The notes beneath the pieces were generated by a model. That model searched no databases. It saw only the letters and a program-made list of their open reading frames with translations, and was not told where the DNA came from. From DAOTTI01 sp034437795 (GTDB taxonomy: Bacteria; Chloroflexota; UBA11872; UBA12225): DNA of 27,262 nucleotides. The stretch lies in contig DAOTTI010000280.1 of assembly GCA_034437795.1 (NCBI GenBank), positions 1 through 27,262 of the forward strand. The letters run 5' to 3'. Positions 22,455 to 27,262 of this stretch are shown here, piece after piece. The translations under genes were made by a program, and so were the position numbers. Numbering within the stretch: position 1 is the stretch's first letter; every line of letters begins with the position of its first letter.

Positions 22455-23861
22455 ATGGCAGTCACGCGACGCGCGGGGCTGATGACAGCGGCCCCCTGGG
22501 TGATCTCCCGCTCGCTCGGATCACTCCAGCGCCTCGGAGCGGTGCCGGCGCTGGGGACCACGGCATTAGCGGGCATGCTGGCGGCGTGCGGGCGCGGGCC
22601 GTCTGGAGAGCAGGGCCGGACGTTGCCGGCGCAGCGGCAGCGGGTGGAGTGGTGGGCGCCGGCGACGGGGAGCCTCAAACCTGCACTGGACGCCGTGGTA
22701 GCGGCGGCGAACGCTTCCGGCCGGCAGCTTGAGGTGGAGGTGACGCCCCAGTCGGTTGGCATCACTGAGGAGAGCCGCGCCAAGTTCACGGCCGCGGTCA
22801 GCGCCGGCACGCCCCCGGACCTGGTCTACATCGACCGCTACCTAGTGCGGTCGTTCGGCGCGTTCGAGATGATCCGGCCGCTGGATGGCTTCATCAAGCA
22901 GTCGAAGACGTTCAAGGCGGACGACTTCTGGCCCTATCTGATCAAGGACGTGTCCTGGAAGGGCAGCATCTGGGCCACGCCGTTCACCACCGACGTGCGC
23001 GCCTTCTACTGGCACAAGGCCCTGTTCATGGACGCGGGGCTGGACCCAGAGCGGCCGCCGGCCACCTGGGATGCGGTGGAAGCGGCGTCCGACCGGCTGC
23101 TGAAGCGGCAGCCCGACGGGAGCCTGGAGCGGGTTGGGTTCGTGCCGGTGTGGGGCAATCCGCCCAGCTTCTACGCCTTCTTCATCTATCTCTGGCAGGC
23201 CGGCGGCGAGTTCCTCAGCCCGGACGAGAGCAAGCCGGCGTTCAACTCGGCGGCCGGGCTGCGGGCGCTGGAGTGGATGGTGCGGCAGGTGATGAAGGCG
23301 GGAGGCCTGCGCGCGCTGCAACCGCTAACGGCCGGCCTCCCCGCCGGGCGCGACGTGTTCACGTCCGGCCGCCTGGGGATGCAGTTCGGCACGTCGGCGA
23401 CCAAGACCACCTACGAGCAGAACGTGCCGGACGTGAAGTTTGGCGTAGGCGCCCTGCCGCTCCCGTCGGGCGGGCGCCCGATGAACTACGCCGGGGGGCA
23501 CGCGCAGGGGATCCCCAAGGCCGCGCGCCAGCCGGAGGCCGCCTGGCGGCTGAGCGAGTTCCTGGTGACCAAAGAGGTCCAACTGCCGTGGGTAAACGCA
23601 GTGGGCACTGTGCCGGTGCTCAAGGCGCTGGCCACCAGCGCCGAGTACCAGCAGGGGGACCCGGCGCGGAAGGTCTTTGTCGAGGAGCTCCTGCGCGGCG
23701 CCAAGTGGGTGCCGACCATCCCCGGCACGGTGGACGTGCTCAGCGCCTTCGGCAAAGAGTTCAATGCAGCCATCGAGGGGCAGAAGTCCCCACGAGACGC
23801 GCTGAACGAGGCGGCGGCGCAGGTCCAGGTGGTGCTGGACCAGAACAAGCAATACCGGTGA
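22455..23861 (+). CDS. ABC transporter solute-binding lipoprotein (sugar type)
   Basis: The 468-aa protein is an extracellular solute-binding protein of the family-1 sugar type. It has a long N-terminus, a lipobox LAAC with Cys45, then the first lobe (VEWWAPATGSLKPALDAVV, TPPDLVYIDRYLVRSFG), the hinge (WKGSIWATPFTTDVRAFYWH, PPATWDAVEAASDRL) and the second lobe (FTSGRLGMQFGTSA, GRPMNYAGGHAQGIPKAARQ, WRLSEFLVTKE). These are classical segments of maltose/oligosaccharide binders. RR at residues 5-6 precedes the hydrophobic core by an unusually long spacer (about 24 residues). It follows the sulfatase gene by 201 bp and probably delivers the oligosaccharide that the GH38, GH2 and sulfatase enzymes degrade. 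The permease and ATPase genes are absent from the window. AAGGAGG lies before the ATG. Confidence 0.9.
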   Translation: MAVTRRAGLMTAAPWVISRSLGSLQRLGAVPALGTTALAGMLAACGRGPSGEQGRTLPAQRQRVEWWAPATGSLKPALDAVVAAANASGRQLEVEVTPQSVGITEESRAKFTAAVSAGTPPDLVYIDRYLVRSFGAFEMIRPLDGFIKQSKTFKADDFWPYLIKDVSWKGSIWATPFTTDVRAFYWHKALFMDAGLDPERPPATWDAVEAASDRLLKRQPDGSLERVGFVPVWGNPPSFYAFFIYLWQAGGEFLSPDESKPAFNSAAGLRALEWMVRQVMKAGGLRALQPLTAGLPAGRDVFTSGRLGMQFGTSATKTTYEQNVPDVKFGVGALPLPSGGRPMNYAGGHAQGIPKAARQPEAAWRLSEFLVTKEVQLPWVNAVGTVPVLKALATSAEYQQGDPARKVFVEELLRGAKWVPTIPGTVDVLSAFGKEFNAAIEGQKSPRDALNEAAAQVQVVLDQNKQYR

Positions 23862-23911
23862 GGGCACGGGCATCCGCCGTGTAGTGCGCCCGTTGGGCCG
23901 GCGGGCGGCGA

Positions 23912-23981
23912 GCCTGGGTTCCTGTGGAAGTGCCCAGCCCTTCCATCCGTCGCTGGTGACCTAACGGGGCATCACCGTTTC
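23912..23981. repeat. Composite intergenic repeat, copy B
   Basis: GCCTGGGTTCCTGTGGAAGT and the following bases match copy A at 16736-16800 (see that entry). It directly precedes the CCCTCTCCCTC hairpin at 23995-24021, just as copy A precedes its own hairpin. Confidence 0.7.
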
Positions 23982-23994
23982 TTCATGAGCGGAA

Positions 23995-24021
23995 CCCTCT
24001 CCCTCTGGCAGAGGGAGAGGG
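23995..24021. terminator. Strong hairpin between convergent genes
   Basis: CCCTCTCCCTCTG (23995-24007) and CAGAGGGAGAGGG (24009-24021) are perfect reverse complements separated by one G, giving about 11 paired bases with a 5-nt loop. It lies between the stops of the rightward solute-binding-protein gene (23861) and the leftward hemL gene (24049), so it can serve both directions. There is no T-run; it belongs to the same palindrome family as 7507-7533 and 16820-16840. Confidence 0.55.
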
Positions 24022-24048
24022 AGCGTGGCTGCCGGTCGCAGACGCCTG

Positions 24049-25341
24049 TTAGCCGGCGGCGACCTCGCGGAACGCCTCGGCCGCGGCGCCCACCGTCCGG
24101 TCGATCTCGGCCTCGCTGTGGGCCAGGGAGACGAAGGCGGCCTCGAACTGGGAAGGGGCGAAGTAGACGCCCCGCGCCAGCATGGCGTGGAAGAAGCGGG
24201 CGTAACGGCCCGTGTCGGCGCGCCTGGCGGTGACGTAGTCCCGCACCGGTTCGGCGGTGAAGAAGCCGGTGAGCATCGAGCCCACGCGGTTGGCGGTGTA
24301 GGGCACGCCGGCGGCGCGGGCGGCGTCGGCGAGGCCCCGCTCCAGCCGTTCGCCCAGGGTCTCGAGGCGCTCGTAGGTGCCGGGCCGGCGGAGCACGTCC
24401 AGGGTGGCCAGGCCGGCCGCCATCGCCAGGGGATTGCCGGAGAGCGTGCCGGCCTGGTAGACGGGGCCGAGGGGGGCGATCTGCTCCATCAGGTCACGGC
24501 GCCCGCCGTAGGCGCCGACGGGTAGCCCCCCGCCGACGATCTTGCCCAGACAGGTCAGGTCGGCCCTGACGCCAAAGCGCTCCTGGGCGCCACCCCAGGC
24601 GATGCGGAAGCCGGTGATGACCTCATCGAAGATGAGCACCGCGCCGTGCCGCGTGCAGAGCGCGCGCAGTCCCCCGAGAAAGCCGGGGGCCGGCGGTACC
24701 ACGCCCATGTTGCCGGCTACGGGCTCGACGATGACGGCGGCGATGGCGCCGCGGTGCTCATCGAAGGCGGCGGCCACTGCGCCCAGGTCGTTGTAGGGCA
24801 GCGAGAGCGTCTGCCTGGCCGCCGCGGAGGGGACCCCGGGGGAATCAGGCGCGCCGAGGGTGAGCGGGCCGGAGCCGGCCTGGACAAGCAGGCCGTCGGC
24901 GTGGCCGTGATAGCCGCCGTCGAACTTGATGATCAGCTCGCGGCCGGTGGCGGCGCGGGCCAGCCGGAGCGCGCTCATCGTGGCCTCGGTGCCGGAGTTG
25001 ACGAAGCGGACGAGATCAATGGAAGGGAAGGCCTCCTTCACCCGCGCCGCCAGGCGCACCTCGGCCTCCGTGGGGGCGCCGTAGCTGGCGCCGCGCTCCG
25101 CAGCCTCCGTGATCGCCTCCACCACCTGCGGATGGGCGTGCCCGGCGATGAGCGGGCCCCAGGAGCAGACGTAGTCCACGTACTCGTTGCCGTCGACATC
25201 CACTAGGCGGCAGCCGTACGCGCGGGCGATGAAGAGCGGGGTCCCGCCTACCCCGCGGAAGGCGCGCACGGGGCTGTTGACGCCCCCGGGCAGGTGGCGC
25301 TGGGCCTCGGCAAAGAGCGATTGGGAGCGGGAGGTGTTCAC
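24049..25341 (-). CDS. hemL: Glutamate-1-semialdehyde 2,1-aminomutase
   Basis: This PLP enzyme converts glutamate-1-semialdehyde to 5-aminolevulinate, the last step of the C5 route to heme. The 430-aa length is normal for the family. Diagnostic segments are AQRHLPGGVNSPVRAF at the start, SWGPLIAGHAHPQV, VNSGTEATMSALRLARA, KFDGGYHGHADGLLVQAGSG, FDEVITGFR, and LGKIVGGGLPVGAYGG, in which the Lys (about residue 265) binds PLP. The end has GVYFAPSQFEAAFVS. The GTG start overlaps the hemB stop as GTGA, so translation is coupled. The open frame reaching 25959 runs inside hemB and is rejected. Confidence 0.96.
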   Translation of the reverse strand: MNTSRSQSLFAEAQRHLPGGVNSPVRAFRGVGGTPLFIARAYGCRLVDVDGNEYVDYVCSWGPLIAGHAHPQVVEAITEAAERGASYGAPTEAEVRLAARVKEAFPSIDLVRFVNSGTEATMSALRLARAATGRELIIKFDGGYHGHADGLLVQAGSGPLTLGAPDSPGVPSAAARQTLSLPYNDLGAVAAAFDEHRGAIAAVIVEPVAGNMGVVPPAPGFLGGLRALCTRHGAVLIFDEVITGFRIAWGGAQERFGVRADLTCLGKIVGGGLPVGAYGGRRDLMEQIAPLGPVYQAGTLSGNPLAMAAGLATLDVLRRPGTYERLETLGERLERGLADAARAAGVPYTANRVGSMLTGFFTAEPVRDYVTARRADTGRYARFFHAMLARGVYFAPSQFEAAFVSLAHSEAEIDRTVGAAAEAFREVAAG

Positions 25342-26321
25342 GAGCGGAGCCAGCGAGCCACGTCTTTGGCGTGGTAGGTGATGATGATGTCGGCGCCGGC
25401 GCGGACGATGCCGGTGAGGATCTCCAGCGCGATGCGGCGCTCGTCGAGCCAGCCGTTGGCAGCGGCCGCCTTGACCATAGCGTACTCGCCGCTGACGTTG
25501 TAGGCGGCCAGCGGGGCGTCGAACCGCTCGCGGGCGGCGCGGATCACGTCCAGGTAGGCGAGCGCCGGCTTGACCATGATGGCGTCGGCGCCCTCCTCCA
25601 GGTCCAGCGCGATCTCGCGCATGGCCTCCCGCACGTTGGGCGGGTCCATCTGGTACGTGCGCCGATCGCCGAACTGGGGCGCGGAGTCGGCCGCCTCGCG
25701 GAAGGGGCCGTAGAAGGCGCTGGCGTACTTGGCGGCGTAGGAAAGGATGGGGACGTGCTGGAAGCCGTGCTCGTCCAGCGCCCGCCGGATGGCGCCCACG
25801 CGGCCATCCATCATGTCCGATGGCGCAACAACGTCGACGCCGGCTTCGGCCTGCGACACCGCCGTGCGGGCCAGTAGCTCGAGCGTGGGGTCGTTGCACA
25901 CATCGGGGTCGTTCGGGCCGGCCAGCCGCCCGCAGTGGCCGTGCGAGGTGTACTCGCACAGGCAGGTGTCGGCAATCACCAGGAGGTCGGGGACGGCGCG
26001 CTTGATGGCCCGCGAGGCCTGCTGGACGACGCCGTCGGGGGCGAAGGCACCGGACCCGAGCTCATCCTTGCTCTCGGGCAGGCCAAAGAGAATGACGGCC
26101 GGGATGCCGAGATCGGCGACGCGCCGCGCCTCGTCGGCGACCGTCTCCACCGGCCACTGGTAGACGCCGGGCATGGACGAGACCTCGCGCGGCGCGCCGT
26201 AGCCGGCGGCGACGAACAGCGGGTAGACCAGCTGGTCGACGGACAAGCGGGTCTCGCGGACGAGGCGGCGCAGGGCGTCGCTACGACGCAGGCGGCGGAG
26301 GCGGTGCAGGGGGAACGGCAT
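25338..26321 (-). CDS. hemB: Porphobilinogen synthase (delta-aminolevulinic acid dehydratase)
   Basis: This enzyme joins two 5-aminolevulinate molecules into porphobilinogen. The 327-aa product has RLRRSDALRRLVRET, LVYPLFV, SMPGVYQW, the cysteine-rich metal site DTCLCEYTSHGHCG (about residues 117-130, so a zinc-type active site rather than the Mg-only type), APSDMMDGR, SYAAKYASAFYGPFR with the first Schiff-base Lys (about 195), and MVKPALAYLD with the second (about 247). YNVSGEYAM is also present. GGAGG lies 11 bases before the ATG inside an inverted repeat. It sits between hemA (125 bp upstream) and hemL (4-bp overlap). Confidence 0.96.
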   Translation of the reverse strand: MPFPLHRLRRLRRSDALRRLVRETRLSVDQLVYPLFVAAGYGAPREVSSMPGVYQWPVETVADEARRVADLGIPAVILFGLPESKDELGSGAFAPDGVVQQASRAIKRAVPDLLVIADTCLCEYTSHGHCGRLAGPNDPDVCNDPTLELLARTAVSQAEAGVDVVAPSDMMDGRVGAIRRALDEHGFQHVPILSYAAKYASAFYGPFREAADSAPQFGDRRTYQMDPPNVREAMREIALDLEEGADAIMVKPALAYLDVIRAARERFDAPLAAYNVSGEYAMVKAAAANGWLDERRIALEILTGIVRAGADIIITYHAKDVARWLRS

Positions 26322-26324
26322 GGG

Positions 26325-26341
26325 TATCGGATCCTCCGATA
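26325..26341 (-). promoter_or_regulatory. Hairpin holding the hemB ribosome binding site
   Basis: On the minus strand TATCGGA-GGA-TCCGATA is a perfect 7-bp inverted repeat with a 3-base loop, four bases before the hemB ATG. The GGAGG that would bind the ribosome lies in the loop and the adjoining stem, so folding would hide it. A CAAGGTT-rich AT-richer stretch (26350-26385) precedes it. Confidence 0.5.
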
Positions 26342-26446
26342 ACCGAGTTTAAGGTTCAAGGTGCAAGGTTTAGAGTTAGGAGCTTACGGCGCAGGGGAGT
26401 TGGTGGGTTCCGGCTTGGCTGCGGGAAAGACCCCGGTCTTGTTGTC

Positions 26447-27262
26447 TCACGGCTCCGGTCGTGCCGCTCGCGTCTCCGAGCCCAAGGCGGGAGGGAACGG
26501 TGAGGAGGGCCAGGTGGCGGAGGGTCCGGAGGCAGACGCGTCCGGCTCCAGGCGTGAGGGGTGCGCGGCGCGGCGCGAGGCGCCGGCTTGCCCCGCCATG
26601 GCGGCGAGGAGCGCCTGGCGCTGGGCGCGGGCGGTGCGGCGCGAGGCGGCCGCGGTCTGGCGCAAGGCGACGGTTGGCCCGTGCAGGAGCTTCTGGACGA
26701 TGTTATGCGTGAGCTGCTCCACGACGGCGCGCTCCCTAGGGTCTAGCCCGCGGAGCCGGCCGGCGGCGCGGCGTAGCTCGGCGGCGCGGATGCGCTCAGC
26801 GTGCCGGCGCAGGGCGATGATCTCGGGCACCGCCTCGCGGGCGCGCACCTCGATCATGCAGGTCTCGGCGGCCTCCCTAGCCAGGCGCTCCGCGCGGTCG
26901 AACTCGCGCCGGCGGGCGGTGACGTCCAGCGCGCACTGCGATTCCAGGTCGTCCAGATCGATCAGGCGGACGCCGCGCAGGGCGCGCACGGCAGGGTCTA
27001 CGTCCCGTGGGACGGCGATGTCCACAATCACCAGCGGGCGCTCGGGCCGCCCTGCCAGCGCGCGGGCCACGAGCTCGGCGGTGACCAGCTGGGCCGGCGC
27101 GGCCGTGGCGCAGATCAGCGCGTCGGCCTCGGCCAGCACCTGGGGCAGCGCATCGAGGGTGGCGGCCCGCACCCCGCCGGCGCTCGCGCCGGTCCTGCCG
27201 GCGCCAGGCGCGACATCCGCCAGATCAGGCGGATCAGCCGCTGCGCCCCCGGCCAGGCGTCC
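26447..27262 (-). CDS. hemA: Glutamyl-tRNA reductase, partial (5' end outside window)
   Basis: The frame is open to the window edge, giving the C-terminal 271 residues. Visible parts are the end of the NADPH domain (LPQVLAEADALICATAAP, PLVIVDIAVPRDVDPAVRAL, VRLIDLDDLE) and the full dimerisation domain (EVRAREAVPEIIALRRHAER, IRAAELRRAAGRL, VVEQLTHNIVQKLLHGPTVA). These are typical of GluTR, which reduces glutamyl-tRNA to glutamate-1-semialdehyde. The catalytic Cys is outside the window. Two oddities: a G/A/P-rich stretch of about 20 residues near 27175-27250, where the family has a short loop, and a Ser/Pro/Ala tail of about 65 residues after the usual end. Confidence 0.92.
   Translation of the reverse strand, partial: GRLAGGAAADPPDLADVAPGAGRTGASAGGVRAATLDALPQVLAEADALICATAAPAQLVTAELVARALAGRPERPLVIVDIAVPRDVDPAVRALRGVRLIDLDDLESQCALDVTARRREFDRAERLAREAAETCMIEVRAREAVPEIIALRRHAERIRAAELRRAAGRLRGLDPRERAVVEQLTHNIVQKLLHGPTVALRQTAAASRRTARAQRQALLAAMAGQAGASRRAAHPSRLEPDASASGPSATWPSSPFPPALGSETRAARPEP

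Overview
This is a high-GC bacterial chromosomal window with dense genes, frequent GTG starts, short operon overlaps and many GC-rich intergenic palindromes. The protein mix suggests a Chloroflexota bacterium, perhaps near Sphaerobacter/Thermomicrobia: a DUF4331-TPR-NicO cluster, a GH2/GH38/sulfatase cluster with a lipoprotein sugar-binding protein, and C5-pathway heme genes. This assignment is inference from gene content and style; there is no rRNA, tRNA or other marker to confirm it.

Left part (1-9.7 kb). After an 86-nt inverted repeat and a small MerR-like DNA-binding protein, a leftward series is read from about 9.1 kb to 0.5 kb: DUF4331 secreted protein, TPR protein with signal anchor, NicO-type Ni/Co transporter with a very His-rich tail, a second and unrelated NiCoT-type transporter, a SRPBCC-TM-helical fusion protein, and a methylenetetrahydrofolate reductase. 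TPR and NicO overlap by 4 bp, and NicO and NiCoT are 8 bp apart, so at least the middle genes are co-translated. The series looks like a metal-handling module in the cell envelope. Its leader (9120-9290) can fold into a branched structure, and a 34-bp perfect palindrome lies at the NicO/NiCoT junction.

Middle part (9.7-13.7 kb). One leftward gene encodes a 1308-aa tandem ABC exporter (TMD-NBD-TMD-NBD) that resembles CydD fused to CydC. Its linkers appear to have been built from the intergenic repeats of this genome.

Right-middle part (14-23.9 kb). A carbohydrate region reads rightward: a GH2 glycosidase, a divergent XRE-cupin regulator (leftward), a GH38 alpha-mannosidase-like enzyme, a CxPxR-type sulfatase translationally linked to it, and an ABC sugar-binding lipoprotein. 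The three enzymes have no signal peptide, so the likely scheme is import of a sulfated, mannose-containing oligosaccharide followed by cytoplasmic desulfation and cleavage. The ABC permeases are not in the window. A TTGACA-N17-TACGGT promoter with two TAGC(a)CATGGTA repeats precedes the mannosidase gene and faces the regulator gene.

Right end (24-27.3 kb). A leftward heme operon contains hemA (5' end outside the window), hemB and hemL. The last two overlap by 4 bp. hemC and hemD are not between hemA and hemB.

Intergenic spaces of 380, 656 and 476 bp hold no credible gene. They carry a family of CCCTCACCC...GGGAGAGGG palindromes and related direct repeats, of which there are at least six intergenic copies. 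No CRISPR array, tRNA, rRNA or transposase gene was seen.
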